A stretch of DNA of 64,000 bases from Ruminococcus sp. (GCA_016290875.1 JAEEVL010000003.1:1-64000), one strand, 5' to 3'; positions 23,561 through 33,275 are shown, counted from the first letter of the stretch. The notes: generated from the letters alone by a model not told the origin. Numbers and translations are program-made.

Positions 23561-26500
23561 CGCTGCCCTCCGGTGAAATATCTTCCTCAGCGCTCTCGGC
23601 TGCATCAGCAGTCTCAACGTCTGTTCCGGAGACAGCCGTCTCCTCTGCCGGCGCTTCTTCTGTGCCTGTCTTCTCCTCTGCCGGAGCTGCTTCAGCAGTA
23701 TCTGTCACAGCAGGAACTTCTGTCTTTGTTTCTTCTTCAGCCGGAGCCTTTTCGGTCTCGGAGCTTTCGGCTTTTGCCTTTTCAGCCTTAGCTATCTCTT
23801 CGACCTCCTGGTTGTATATCTCTCCGACGATGACCTTTTCCTCAGCCTTTTCGGAACCGGTCTTTTCGTCCGGATCATCGCCAGCCTCAGTCTTGTCCTC
23901 GCTTGTTTCTTCCGGCTTCTTCTTTTTGCGTTTTCTCTCGATCCACATAATGCTGCCGGTAGCTGTAAGAGCTGCAAAGCTGATGATAACTCCGGGAACG
24001 AATCCCTCGGGATAATACTCAAGTCTGATTGTGTGCTCTCCGGCGTCTACCTCAGCGCCGAGCATAGCTCCGATAACACGGCAGGTATCTACCTCTTCGC
24101 CATCGACGAATACTCTCCAGCCCTTTTCATAAGGTATAGCAAAGTAGAGGACACCGTCTTCCTTAGCATTTATCCTGCCCTCGATCTTGCGATCGGTGAA
24201 GGATGTTATCTCAAGCTGTTCATCAGCCAGAGCATTGTACTGCTCCTCGAATATCTCCTGATCAAGAGCGTATACCATAAGCTTGAAGTTGCCTGAATCG
24301 CGGTCGCTGTCCGGTTCTATCGTAACAGAGGACGTATCGCCCTCGCCGCCGCTTCCCATCGGGAATACGAGCGCATACTGCTTGAGAAGGTCGCCGGAAT
24401 CGATACTTGTTTTACCGCAGAATATCTCGAGATGGTCACAGCTGTTTCCGGAAGAATCAGCATAGCCGTAGAGGTGTTTGCCCTCGTGGTGATCGAATGT
24501 GTACTTGGACTCTGCAATTACTGTACCGGGATCATCAACATCAAAGGTGTAGTTTCCGAAGCCGTTCTTTGTAACTGTCATATTCGTATAGTCAACAAAT
24601 GCCACAAGCTGCGGCTCGAAGCATTCCTTGTCGATACCCGAAGCAGCGTTCATTATCTTGCTCTGATATTCGAGCGGACAGGTAGAACCTGTATCAGGTA
24701 CGCTGAGTATCTTTTTATTCATCATATATCCGAGTGATATCGGGTATCTGCTCTCATAGAGGTAGCTTCCGCCTGCATCAGCCATATACTGCATAGCGTA
24801 CTCCTCAGTATTCATGCTCTTGCCTCGGCTTAACAGGAATCTGAGGTCAAACAGAGTGCTGACTACCGGAGTATTGGTTCTGTAATAGTAGCGGTTTCCT
24901 GCTTCGGAAGCATAGAGACCGAGCTTCTTGCACATTCTCGTTACGGAAACATTTGCTGCCGATGAGAACTGTGACACACCGTAGTAGCCATAAAGTGCGC
25001 TGTCGTTGAGAGTGTAGTTGTCAGTCATCTCGATACGGTAGAAGTCATCGTCATCGGTAGTCTCCTTAGCTGTAGCAAGCAGGGACTCTATTTCATCATA
25101 ACGTGTGGGGTAGCTCTTGTAGTCGCTGCCGCCGACTGTCTTGACGCCTAACTTTGCGTTGCTGACGAATTCGCTGAACACCGCTATCGCCAGCGCCAGA
25201 CTCATAAGTGTGTTGCGGAGCTGCTTGTTCCTGAACGGGAATACTCTTACTGCAAGGAATATCATCCAGTAAGCGCCTGTGATTATCATTGAGCTCTTAA
25301 CCGCGCCCTTAAAGCCGAAATCGCTTCCCTTGACGAGGTAATTCAGATAGAACACGAAGACCGGTCCTATGAGCATAAGCACGAGCTGGTATATCTTCAC
25401 GCCCTTGCTGAGTATGATGTCATATGCGCGGTAAGCCATTGCCGCAAGTATAAAGCTGAATATGAATGCGAAACGGTAAGGTATCTGATTGGTGAAGTGG
25501 CAGCCGTGCCATACATAGTTGAGCTGACGCATATTGCAGCTGAGTCCTATGAAGAACAGCATACCGGAAGAGAGTACCTTTTCACGTATCTTTATGCCCC
25601 TCGAGAAGAGGAACACGCCTATAAGGAGTATACACAGCATACCGCAGGCGAAGTTCGGAAGTCCCTCGACCTTTGTCGGTTCGCTGTATGATATGGTGTT
25701 TGCAACTATACGCTTCCAGCTGTGGTAATACTTCCTGTCTTCCTTGAAGATGTCGATTATCTTCTTCCACATCGGGCGGTCGTCCGCACTGTATGTGGTT
25801 TCCAGTCCGTAGTACGCCGGCAGTGTTATGAACAGGCTCAGACATATACCGAGAAGTGTCGAGCGTATCATAAGGTAAACATTGTAGAGCCACTGCTTTA
25901 CACTCTTGAATTCAACTATGCCTGCTGTCAGGAACATGAGTATCGAGAAGAGGCAGGTGAAATAGCCGATATAGTAGTTCGATATGAGTGAAAGAGCAAG
26001 TGCGAATGTGAATGTCTTCCACTTTCCCTCACGGCAGATCTTTACGATGCCGAGCATTACAAGCGGGAAAAGTGCTATGGTGTCGAACCACATTACGTTC
26101 CAGTAGTAGCCGAGAGTGAAGTTGCTCAGAGCATACATAACGGAGAAAATGCAGGTCGAGAAGTCGTTGCGCTGGAAGGTGTATCTCAGGAAGCGCTGGA
26201 AGAAGCCTCCGGCAAATCCTATCTTCAGCAGGAGTATAAATGTCAGAGCATTGCGGACGCTGTCCTCATTGAAGAATATCGAGATCCAGTTAAGCGGTCC
26301 CATAGCGTAGTAGGATATCAGCGACAGGAAATTCGAGCCGAGACCGTTCTGCCATGAGTACATGAACGAACCGCCTGTCAGGAGCTTTTCTCTGACTACT
26401 CTGAAAAACGGATAATACTGGTGCCAGCAGTCAACAACAAGCATCTGCTTGCTGCCGAACGGGTGTATGCCGAAATTCGCCATAGCAAACGCCATTATCG

Positions 26501-26768
26501 ACGCCGGAACTATAAATGAGATAAGGAAATACAACAGTCCGTGCGTGTACATAACTCTGTACATACGTGTGTTCCTGAATTTTTCCATATTTTTCTGCAC
26601 TTTGCGGTATTTCACGTTCTTGTTCACCGCTTTTGCAGTTTTTATGCCTGCTTTGTAAGATCTCTCGTCCGGAGCAGATTCTTTACCGGAAAAGACCTTT
26701 TCTGCGGAGGTAACACCTCCTATCACACTCTTTTTTGTCTTTTTTCTGTTTTTGTTACTGATACTCAT
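23520..26768 (-). CDS. YfhO-family multipass membrane protein with acidic C-terminal tail
   Basis: A 1082-residue protein. A basic N-terminus (about 60 residues) is followed by about a dozen hydrophobic segments up to about residue 530, a large extracytoplasmic domain (about 545-915) and a last helix near 915-935 (FVPGVIISFAAL). This is the YfhO layout, a family linked to glycosylation of cell-wall teichoic or lipoteichoic acids. The final ~135 residues form a low-complexity tail of Glu, Ala, Lys and Thr that is not expected in the family. ATG 26768 has an AAAGAGAG box 8 bases upstream; a GTG at 26774 is less likely. Confidence 0.8.
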   Translation of the reverse strand: MSISNKNRKKTKKSVIGGVTSAEKVFSGKESAPDERSYKAGIKTAKAVNKNVKYRKVQKNMEKFRNTRMYRVMYTHGLLYFLISFIVPASIMAFAMANFGIHPFGSKQMLVVDCWHQYYPFFRVVREKLLTGGSFMYSWQNGLGSNFLSLISYYAMGPLNWISIFFNEDSVRNALTFILLLKIGFAGGFFQRFLRYTFQRNDFSTCIFSVMYALSNFTLGYYWNVMWFDTIALFPLVMLGIVKICREGKWKTFTFALALSLISNYYIGYFTCLFSILMFLTAGIVEFKSVKQWLYNVYLMIRSTLLGICLSLFITLPAYYGLETTYSADDRPMWKKIIDIFKEDRKYYHSWKRIVANTISYSEPTKVEGLPNFACGMLCILLIGVFLFSRGIKIREKVLSSGMLFFIGLSCNMRQLNYVWHGCHFTNQIPYRFAFIFSFILAAMAYRAYDIILSKGVKIYQLVLMLIGPVFVFYLNYLVKGSDFGFKGAVKSSMIITGAYWMIFLAVRVFPFRNKQLRNTLMSLALAIAVFSEFVSNAKLGVKTVGGSDYKSYPTRYDEIESLLATAKETTDDDDFYRIEMTDNYTLNDSALYGYYGVSQFSSAANVSVTRMCKKLGLYASEAGNRYYYRTNTPVVSTLFDLRFLLSRGKSMNTEEYAMQYMADAGGSYLYESRYPISLGYMMNKKILSVPDTGSTCPLEYQSKIMNAASGIDKECFEPQLVAFVDYTNMTVTKNGFGNYTFDVDDPGTVIAESKYTFDHHEGKHLYGYADSSGNSCDHLEIFCGKTSIDSGDLLKQYALVFPMGSGGEGDTSSVTIEPDSDRDSGNFKLMVYALDQEIFEEQYNALADEQLEITSFTDRKIEGRINAKEDGVLYFAIPYEKGWRVFVDGEEVDTCRVIGAMLGAEVDAGEHTIRLEYYPEGFVPGVIISFAALTATGSIMWIERKRKKKKPEETSEDKTEAGDDPDEKTGSEKAEEKVIVGEIYNQEVEEIAKAEKAKAESSETEKAPAEEETKTEVPAVTDTAEAAPAEEKTGTEEAPAEETAVSGTDVETADAAESAEEDISPEGSDEKSQSDDSVQGD

Positions 26769-26808
26769 TTTCACATCTCTCTTTATTTGTTATTGGATGG
26801 GGCAGGTC

Positions 26809-27612
26809 TCAGAACATCCTGCCGGCAGCTATCACAGCTGCAAGGAATATTATAGTAATGAACAGGGCAATATAGTCACGCGGAGCTGCTTTCATCTGTC
26901 GGAGACGCGTTCTGCCCTTACCGCCGTGATAACAGCGGCATTCCATAGCTGTTGCAAGCTCGTCTGCACGTCTGAATGCAGACACGAACAGCGGTACAAG
27001 TATCGCCGCAAGGTTCTTTGCTCTCTGCCCGAAACTTCCGCTGTCTATCTCAGCTCCCCTTGCCTTCTGAGCTGACATTATCTTGTCAGTCTCCTCTATG
27101 AGCGTCGGTATGAACCTGAGAGCTATCGACATCATCATCGCCAGCTCGTGTACCGGGAATTTCAACTTTTTCAGCGGCGAAAGAAGTCTTTCTATCGCAT
27201 CCGTCAGCGTTATCGGCGATGTGGTATATGTCAGCACGGAGCTGCCCATTATCAGCAGCACTATGCGTATTATCATAAATAAGCTTATATTAAGTCCGGC
27301 ATCAGTTATTTTCAGGGCCTTCCATTCCCATAGGACTTCGCCCGACCTTACAAACATAAGGTTAAGGCAGGCTGTTATTATCAGGAACGGCAAGAGCGGC
27401 TTTACGCTCTTCCAGTACATTTTCAGCGGTATCCCCGAGAGCAGAAGAACTGCCGCGGTGTAGACCGCTCCGATACCAAGGCAAACTGCGTTGCCGCCGC
27501 TGAACAGCATGATTATGAACAGCAGCGTTATGACCAGCTTGAAACGGGGATCGAGCCTGTGGATGATACTGTTTCCCGGAAAATACTGTCCGATAGTTAT
27601 ATCCTTCAGCAA
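26809..27612 (-). CDS. ecfT: ECF transporter transmembrane component EcfT
   Basis: A 267-residue membrane scaffold protein of energy-coupling factor vitamin transporters. It starts ITIGQYFPGNSIIHRLDPRFKL, typical of EcfT, has about five helices, and carries the coupling motifs with Ala-Arg-Gly (AQKARGAEID near residue 180 and ECRCYHGGKGRTR near 243). It lies one base after ecfA2. No substrate-binding S protein is encoded in the window, as is usual for group II ECF systems that share one core among many S units. Confidence 0.92.
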   Translation of the reverse strand: MLKDITIGQYFPGNSIIHRLDPRFKLVITLLFIIMLFSGGNAVCLGIGAVYTAAVLLLSGIPLKMYWKSVKPLLPFLIITACLNLMFVRSGEVLWEWKALKITDAGLNISLFMIIRIVLLIMGSSVLTYTTSPITLTDAIERLLSPLKKLKFPVHELAMMMSIALRFIPTLIEETDKIMSAQKARGAEIDSGSFGQRAKNLAAILVPLFVSAFRRADELATAMECRCYHGGKGRTRLRQMKAAPRDYIALFITIIFLAAVIAAGRMF

Positions 27613-27613
27613 A

Positions 27614-28477
27614 TCACAGTCCCTTCCTTTCGCTAAGACGGCGCAGGATAAGCTCCTTTGCGCTGTCTACGGTATAGACCTCTTTGCCGAAGTCGAATCC
27701 CCGGCGTTTGAGCTCGAGGAATACTTTTGTTATCTGCGGAACGTCAAGTCCTATCTTTGTTATCTCCTCTGCTCTCGCAAAGACCTTTTCGGTCTCGTCA
27801 AAGCAGAACACCTTTCCCTGATTCATAACAAGTATGCGGTCGGCAAAAGAAGCAACGTCCTCCATACTATGTGAAACTATCAGTGTAGTGTTGCCTGTGC
27901 GGCGGTGATAAGCACGGATATGGCTGAATATCAGCTCGCGTCCGGCAGGATCAAGGCCTGCTGCCGGCTCGTCAAGTATGAGCACACGCGGCTCCATAGC
28001 CATAACTCCGGCGATAGCAACGCGGCGTTTCTGACCGCCCGAAAGCTCAAACGGCGACCGTTCGAGAAGCTCCTCCGGAAGTCCTATATCATTAGCGGTC
28101 TCGAGGACTCTCCTCTTTATCTCAGTATCGCTGAGTCCCATATTCTTAGGACCGAATGCGATGTCCCTGTAAACAGTCTCCTCAAAGATCTGATACTCAG
28201 GGTACTGAAAAACAAGACCGACCTTGAATCTTACGTCCCTTATCTTCTTTTTGTCTGCCCATATGTCCCTGCCGTCAAGTATTACCTTTCCGGAAGACGG
28301 GGTGAGCAGACCGTTGAAATGCTGTATCAGGGTGGACTTACCCGAACCGGTATGCCCGATAACTCCTATCATCTCGCCTTCTTCTATCGAAAGCGAAACG
28401 TGATCGACAGCGGTCTTCTCAAAGGGAGTCCCGACACTGTAAGTATAAGTAAGTTCCTGAGTTTCAAGTATTGCCAA
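27614..28477 (-). CDS. ecfA2: ECF transporter ATPase EcfA2
   Basis: A 287-residue ATPase with Walker A GHTGSGKST near residue 38, the Q-loop VFQYPEYQIFEETVYRDIAF near 88, signature LSGGQKRRVAI near 144 and Walker B VLILDEPAAGLDP near 165. The Q-loop reading PEYQIFE places it with EcfA2 (A') rather than EcfA1. It pairs with EcfA1 and EcfT to power uptake of vitamins or metal ions. Confidence 0.92.
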   Translation of the reverse strand: MAILETQELTYTYSVGTPFEKTAVDHVSLSIEEGEMIGVIGHTGSGKSTLIQHFNGLLTPSSGKVILDGRDIWADKKKIRDVRFKVGLVFQYPEYQIFEETVYRDIAFGPKNMGLSDTEIKRRVLETANDIGLPEELLERSPFELSGGQKRRVAIAGVMAMEPRVLILDEPAAGLDPAGRELIFSHIRAYHRRTGNTTLIVSHSMEDVASFADRILVMNQGKVFCFDETEKVFARAEEITKIGLDVPQITKVFLELKRRGFDFGKEVYTVDSAKELILRRLSERKGL

Positions 28478-28517
28478 TTGCGGTATCTCCCTTGTTCTTG
28501 TGTATTGTGTGCAGCAG

Positions 28518-29366
28518 TCAGCTGCTCAGAAGTTCTGCAAGCGCATCTGCACATTCTTCGCCGTTTATTATCTCAGGCGAGATGTCATATCCGGCTTTTC
28601 TCAGCTCATAGGCGAGCTCTGTCACCTGCGGCACATCAAGACCGGCTTCTTTGAGTCTTTCGACCTGCGAGAACACCTTTTCAGGTGTGCCGTCCATGAT
28701 GATACTGCCGCCGTCCATAACAACTACCCTGTCGCAGCCGGCAGCTTCGTCCATATAATGTGTAATGAGGATGACTGTCATGCCCTGTTCGCGGTTCATG
28801 TGCCTTACCGTCGCAAGGACTTCTTTTCTGCCCTGCGGATCAAGCATAGCTGTGGACTCGTCAAGTATCAGGCACTTAGGACACATCGCAAGCACTCCTG
28901 CAATAGCGACTCTCTGCTTCTGGCCGCCGGACAACTGACTCGGCGAATGCAGCCTGAGATCGTACATTCCGACTGTTTTCAGAGCATCGTCTACTCTCTC
29001 CCTCATTTCCTCATACGGAACACCGAGGTTTTCAAGTGCAAATGCAACGTCCTCTTCAACAACAGACGATACTATCTGATTATCAGGGTTCTGGAACACC
29101 ATTCCGGCTGTCTGACGCAGCTCGAATATCCTGCTTTCATCAGCCGTATCTATACCGTCAACAGTCACCTTTCCCTCAGTCGGGAGCAGTATGGCGTTGA
29201 TATGCTTCGCAAGTGTGGACTTTCCCGAACCGTTGTGCCCGAGAACAGCTACGAATTCGCCCTGCTTGACAGTCAGGTCGATGCCCTTGAGGACTTCGTC
29301 CGTGCTGCTGCCGTCCGGACTGGTGTAATGGAAATGCAGTCCCTCTATCTTTATGATGTCGCTCAT
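28518..29366 (-). CDS. ecfA1: ECF transporter ATPase EcfA1
   Basis: A 282-residue ATPase with Walker [10 protein letters not shown] near residue 43, Q-loop [19 protein letters not shown] near 91 (characteristic of EcfA1), signature [16 protein letters not shown] near 144 and [13 protein letters not shown] near 165. In Walker B the usual DEPT is DEST, common in this subfamily. Its ATG overlaps the stop of the small DUF6440 gene by 4 bp. Confidence 0.92.
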   Translation of the reverse strand: MSDIIKIEGLHFHYTSPDGSSTDEVLKGIDLTVKQGEFVAVLGHNGSGKSTLAKHINAILLPTEGKVTVDGIDTADESRIFELRQTAGMVFQNPDNQIVSSVVEEDVAFALENLGVPYEEMRERVDDALKTVGMYDLRLHSPSQLSGGQKQRVAIAGVLAMCPKCLILDESTAMLDPQGRKEVLATVRHMNREQGMTVILITHYMDEAAGCDRVVVMDGGSIIMDGTPEKVFSQVERLKEAGLDVPQVTELAYELRKAGYDISPEIINGEECADALAELLSS

Positions 29367-29566
29367 TTCTTGGATTTCAGTTCCTCTATCTCAGCAGTCG
29401 AGGTGATAACAGGATTTCCGAAATTGTCGAGGAGAGTTGTCATTCCTCCTCCGGAACCATCCGAATGATAGAGATAATTGACACCGGTTACAGTATCTAC
29501 CCATATTTCTATCATTGATAAGGCTCCCTGTGAATATATCTTGATAAATCTTGTATTCTTTGCCAT
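29363..29566 (-). CDS. Small DUF6440-like protein
   Basis: A 67-residue protein with a beta-strand pattern ([40 protein letters not shown]) matching the DUF6440 type of small clostridial proteins, whose function is unknown. A GGAAGG box precedes the start. The gene is translationally linked to ecfA1 by a 4-bp overlap. Confidence 0.65.
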   Translation of the reverse strand: MAKNTRFIKIYSQGALSMIEIWVDTVTGVNYLYHSDGSGGGMTTLLDNFGNPVITSTAEIEELKSKK

Positions 29567-29584
29567 AGTGGTATACCTTCCAAT

Positions 29585-30409
29585 TTACTTGTTAATCTTA
29601 ATAGTTGATGCTATCTGTAATGCTTCTTCCTGAGAGCTTGCTTTTATCATCGCTGTATATTCAAGATCCGGCTCAGCAAAAGCACTCACCCATAACGAAC
29701 TGTACTCGTCGTCCTTTTTGGCTTCCGCAGGATCAAATTTTAAACCTGCATAGGCTTCAAAGTAGACCGGAACGCCGTCCGCTTCAAGATAGTTCACCCT
29801 CGGGAACGACATACCGAACGTAGCGGCTTTCAATGTGGCAAGATAGTCAAAAGCCTCTGCTTTATCATCGGTTTCGTCCGATGAAGTCAATGAAAACAGG
29901 CACTTATATGTCGAGAGCTGTGAGCCGTCCCAGTCAAAATCCATGTCCTTCATGTACTTCGCTGTTTTTTCATCGGTCAGATCATCGTCCTTCGGGTAAC
30001 CGAGGTTGTCAACCTCATCTTCAACTTCGCTGTCAGACAGCGTGGAGTATTCAGTCTCAGCAGACCAGTCATTCTCGCCAAAAAACATAATGTTTACCGT
30101 GTTGTCAGCGTTTTTTGCGCTTTTGATCGCAGAACCGCCTTCTTTCAGCTTGACATCCTCCGGAACGCTGAACGTTAGCTTACCGTTGGTTATCTCATGC
30201 CAGTCTGACGGTATCTCTCCGGTATCAGGCATAGGTTCGGCAGTCATATCGATGCCGGCACGGTTGTCAAAGTGCGGCATATCGAGTTCAAAATCGTCTG
30301 ATGAAGCCTTCTCGGAACTTGCCTGAGATGAGCTTTTATCGTCTTTGCCGCAGGCAGTCACGGAACAAGCCAGTACCGTTGCTGCAAGTATCGCAAGTGT
30401 TCTTTTCAT
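29585..30409 (-). CDS. Lipoprotein of unknown function
   Basis: A 274-residue lipoprotein: MKRTLAILAATVLACSVTAC with lipobox VTAC (Cys-20), a Ser/Asp-rich linker, then a globular domain whose opening (EIPSDWHEITNGKLTFSVPE near residue 65) resembles small surface or substrate-sensing domains, without a recognised family. The start at 30409 has AGGAGC just upstream; the longer frame to 30469 would overlap the methyltransferase gene and spoil the signal peptide. Confidence 0.78.
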   Translation of the reverse strand: MKRTLAILAATVLACSVTACGKDDKSSSQASSEKASSDDFELDMPHFDNRAGIDMTAEPMPDTGEIPSDWHEITNGKLTFSVPEDVKLKEGGSAIKSAKNADNTVNIMFFGENDWSAETEYSTLSDSEVEDEVDNLGYPKDDDLTDEKTAKYMKDMDFDWDGSQLSTYKCLFSLTSSDETDDKAEAFDYLATLKAATFGMSFPRVNYLEADGVPVYFEAYAGLKFDPAEAKKDDEYSSLWVSAFAEPDLEYTAMIKASSQEEALQIASTIKINK

Positions 30410-30438
30410 AGTTAGCTCCTGATAGCGTAAAATTCGGT

Positions 30439-31302
30439 TTATCGGCTGAAAATTGCAGTTGAGCCGCAAGGAAGAGTCATTCCGGTAGACTTTACCGGGA
30501 GACCTATCTCGTCAAATGTGACATTTCCGCCGAATTTACCGGTAAGCACGCTTCCGAGAATATATCCCATCACAGACGGTGAAAGTCCCGTTGTATAGCT
30601 GTTTATCAGGAAGAAAAGCGGATCGTCGGAAAGAACTCCGGCACACAGCTTCACAAGGTCGTAAACACAGTCCTCGAGCTTCCATATCTCGCCGCCCGGA
30701 CCTCTGCCGTAGCTCGGCGGATCCATAACAACTGCGTCATACTTCCTGCCGCGGCGTATCTCGCGCGCGATGAACTTCTCACAGTCGTCCACTATCCAGC
30801 GTATAGGCTTGTCCGAAAGACCGGAAGCCGCCGCGTTGTCCCTCGCCCACTGTACCATGCCTTTTGAAGCGTCAACATGGCACACCGAAGCTCCGGCATT
30901 GGCGCAGGCAAGAGTCGCACCGCCGGTGTAGGCAAAGAGGTTGAGGACATTTATCTCACGTCCGGCATTTCTTATCTTATCCGCCATAAAGTCCCAGTTT
31001 ACAGCCTGTTCCGGGAAGAGTCCCGTGTGCTTGAAACCAGTCGGGCGGATATTAAATCTCAGATCACCGTAGTTTATTATCCACGAATCTGAGAGCTTTC
31101 TGCGGAATTCCCACTGTCCGCCGCCCTTATCGGAGCGGTGATAGTGTCCGTCGGCATTCTTCCAGAGCGGATCGTGTCTGTCAGTCTTCCATATTATCTG
31201 CGGATCAGGTCTGACAAGGCTTACATCGCCCCATTTTTCGAGCTTTTCGCCGTCGGAAGTATCGAGTATTATATAATCTTTCCAGTTTTCAGCTGTTCTC
31301 AA
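30439..31302 (-). CDS. Class I SAM-dependent methyltransferase (RlmI/RlmL-like)
   Basis: A 287-residue Rossmann-fold methyltransferase. The SAM-binding LNLFAYTGGATLACANAGA lies near residue 120 and the catalytic-face motif VVMDPPSYGRGPGG near 192, both as in the rRNA cytosine methyltransferase group that includes RlmI; an N-terminal PUA domain is missing. The likely target is rRNA, but it is not proven by the sequence. It lies 38 bases after the GlmM-like gene. Confidence 0.8.
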   Translation of the reverse strand: MRTAENWKDYIILDTSDGEKLEKWGDVSLVRPDPQIIWKTDRHDPLWKNADGHYHRSDKGGGQWEFRRKLSDSWIINYGDLRFNIRPTGFKHTGLFPEQAVNWDFMADKIRNAGREINVLNLFAYTGGATLACANAGASVCHVDASKGMVQWARDNAAASGLSDKPIRWIVDDCEKFIAREIRRGRKYDAVVMDPPSYGRGPGGEIWKLEDCVYDLVKLCAGVLSDDPLFFLINSYTTGLSPSVMGYILGSVLTGKFGGNVTFDEIGLPVKSTGMTLPCGSTAIFSR

Positions 31303-31340
31303 GATAAAATCTCCTTAATATCGGTCTGCAAAAGCAGTTT

Positions 31341-32711
31341 TCAGTTCTTTGATATACGGCACTCCGACTTTACAGTCTGAGCTATCTCCATAGCCATATC
31401 GTTGATAACGGCAAAGTCCGGTCCTTCAACAAGTACGCGGATAAACGGTTCCGCACCGCCGGCTTCACGGACTACTATGCGCCCTGCCGAACCGAGCTTG
31501 TCCTCGTTATCCTTGATAAGTCCGGTTATCACGCGGTTGTTCTTCCATATCTCCTTCTGACGCGGGGATATCCTTACGTTTATGAGCACCTGCGGCAAGC
31601 GGTTCATCTCTCCGGTAAGCTCGCTGAGCTTTTTGCCGGTATTCTTCATTATGCCGAGAAGACGCGCTCCGCAAAGCTGTCCGTCCCCGACAGATGAATC
31701 CTTCAGGAATATGATATGTCCGCTCTTTTCGCCGCCGAGGCTGAACTCCTCCTCGAGCATACGGTCGAGGACATATCTGTCACCTGTTCCGGAGGTCAGT
31801 ACCCTTATGCCGTTGTCACGGGCAAAATTGAACAGTCCGAGACCGCTCATATAGTTCACGACGATAGTATCATCACGCAAGTCGCCTTTTTCCTTGAGAT
31901 CCTTTGCGAATACCGCAAGAAGGCTGTCTCCGTCGGCGAGTTTTCCGTTTTCATCTACGGCAAGGCAGCAGAACCCCTCACTGTCAAACGCAAGACCGCA
32001 GTCACATACATTTGCAGTTACGAAGTCCATCAGCCTTTCGAGCTTGGTAGAAGCAAGCCTGAAAACGTCCTGTTCTATCTCGTCGTCGGGTTCGGGAAGC
32101 ATGAGCACATCGGCTCCGAGCTCGGTAAACAGCCTCTCTGCCGTGACAGCTGCACAGCTTCCGGAGCAGTCGAGCGCAACTCTCAGACCGGAAAGGTTTG
32201 CGGCTGCCAGCTCTTTGATATGTTCTATGTACCTTTCGGCGGCGTCATCGCTGCGGAGCATTCTTCCCATCTCTCCGCGCGGACGTGCAAGTGCCGAATT
32301 TGCTCCCACGCCGAAAACAAGTTCTTCTATCTGATCTTCCATCTCTTTCGGGAAACGCCTGCCGTCCGGGGAATATATGCGGATACCGCTTGAATTGCCG
32401 TCCGGGCCGGTAGATGAGATCATTATACAAGCGTCTGCATCGAGTACCTTTGTGAGCCACGCAGCAGCCGGTGCAGGTACGGGACCGAGTCCCTCCGCGT
32501 CAGCGCCGGCTGAACATATGCCGGCACATACAGCGGCTTCAAGTATATCAGAGGACAGTTTGCCGTCCTTGCCTATCAGTATCTTTGATTTTTTGCCATC
32601 GCCGCACGAAAGAACGGCTGCGGAGGCTCTTCCTGCCTGCATAGCTATCTCACAGGTCAGGTCGGCAACAGTATTTCCCTTGGCGCTGTCAGTTCCGAAT
32701 AGTTTTGACAT
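31341..32711 (-). CDS. GlmM-like phosphohexomutase paralogue, probable pseudoenzyme
   Basis: A 456-residue protein with the length and four-domain order of phosphoglucosamine mutase. It opens KLFGTDSAKG (GlmM: FGTDGVRG). At the phosphoserine loop it has MISSTGPDGN (97-106) where GlmM has MISASHNP; the catalytic serine position is Thr-101 and His-Asn-Pro is gone. The magnesium loop DGDGDR is AFDSEGFCCL (241-250), leaving only the first of three aspartates. The sugar loop GEKSGH (327-332) survives, while the phosphate loop reads AGGAEP (417-422) instead of PSGTEP. Normal mutase activity is therefore unlikely; sugar-phosphate binding or regulation is possible. No canonical GlmM is in the window. 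Confidence 0.85.
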   Translation of the reverse strand: MSKLFGTDSAKGNTVADLTCEIAMQAGRASAAVLSCGDGKKSKILIGKDGKLSSDILEAAVCAGICSAGADAEGLGPVPAPAAAWLTKVLDADACIMISSTGPDGNSSGIRIYSPDGRRFPKEMEDQIEELVFGVGANSALARPRGEMGRMLRSDDAAERYIEHIKELAAANLSGLRVALDCSGSCAAVTAERLFTELGADVLMLPEPDDEIEQDVFRLASTKLERLMDFVTANVCDCGLAFDSEGFCCLAVDENGKLADGDSLLAVFAKDLKEKGDLRDDTIVVNYMSGLGLFNFARDNGIRVLTSGTGDRYVLDRMLEEEFSLGGEKSGHIIFLKDSSVGDGQLCGARLLGIMKNTGKKLSELTGEMNRLPQVLINVRISPRQKEIWKNNRVITGLIKDNEDKLGSAGRIVVREAGGAEPFIRVLVEGPDFAVINDMAMEIAQTVKSECRISKN

Positions 32712-32726
32712 TTGTTATACTCCTGT

Positions 32727-33260
32727 TTATGTTGTATCTGTTTCTGTATCAATAATATAGAGCGCTATCGGCTTTCTATATCCGGCAAAGGTCTGAAAGT
32801 CCGCACACAGCTGGGATTCACACCTGTTATTGTAGCGGTTGTAGACTCTTATGCCGCGTCTCTCGCGCACACAGAATACCGTGTGTATAGAGGAAAGGAA
32901 TGGTCTGCCGGTCCAGTAGCTCACGATAAAAGCCTTTTCGCCGCGGTACTCATCAGCACGGACACAGCCAGCCCCGAATCTTTCCAACGCTCTGTCTATC
33001 CTTCCGGCAAAGCAGCCGAATATCCCCATGAGCATACGGAAACGCTCCATATACAGGGCTATCTCCGGCAGCGGTGAAGGCTTCCCGAGCCATACCAGCG
33101 CGTTATAGACAGAAATGACCTCGCAGCCGTTAAAGCTCATACGGCAAAGTCCGTATCTCAGCTGTGAAACAGCTCCGAGTCCCTGTCCGTTTATCATTTC
33201 ACCTTTTTCCGGCAGTCCGCAGCAGCTGCAGTTATGCCGGTAGTTGCGTCCCTTTATCAT
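32727..33260 (-). CDS. Papain-fold (C39-like) cysteine peptidase-like protein
   Basis: A 177-residue protein. FNGCEVISVYNALVWLGKP near residue 43 resembles the active-site helix of C39/papain-like peptidases (Gly-Cys followed by a helix), and SIHTVFCV near 124 could give the histidine, with YNRYNN near 140 as a possible Asn/Asp partner. There is no signal peptide, so it may be cytoplasmic. An N-terminal CSCC may bind metal. The assignment is tentative. It lies between ruvB and the GlmM-like gene with 15-base gaps on each side. Confidence 0.5.
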   Translation of the reverse strand: MIKGRNYRHNCSCCGLPEKGEMINGQGLGAVSQLRYGLCRMSFNGCEVISVYNALVWLGKPSPLPEIALYMERFRMLMGIFGCFAGRIDRALERFGAGCVRADEYRGEKAFIVSYWTGRPFLSSIHTVFCVRERRGIRVYNRYNNRCESQLCADFQTFAGYRKPIALYIIDTETDTT

Positions 33261-33275
33261 ATCCCAGCCGACGGA

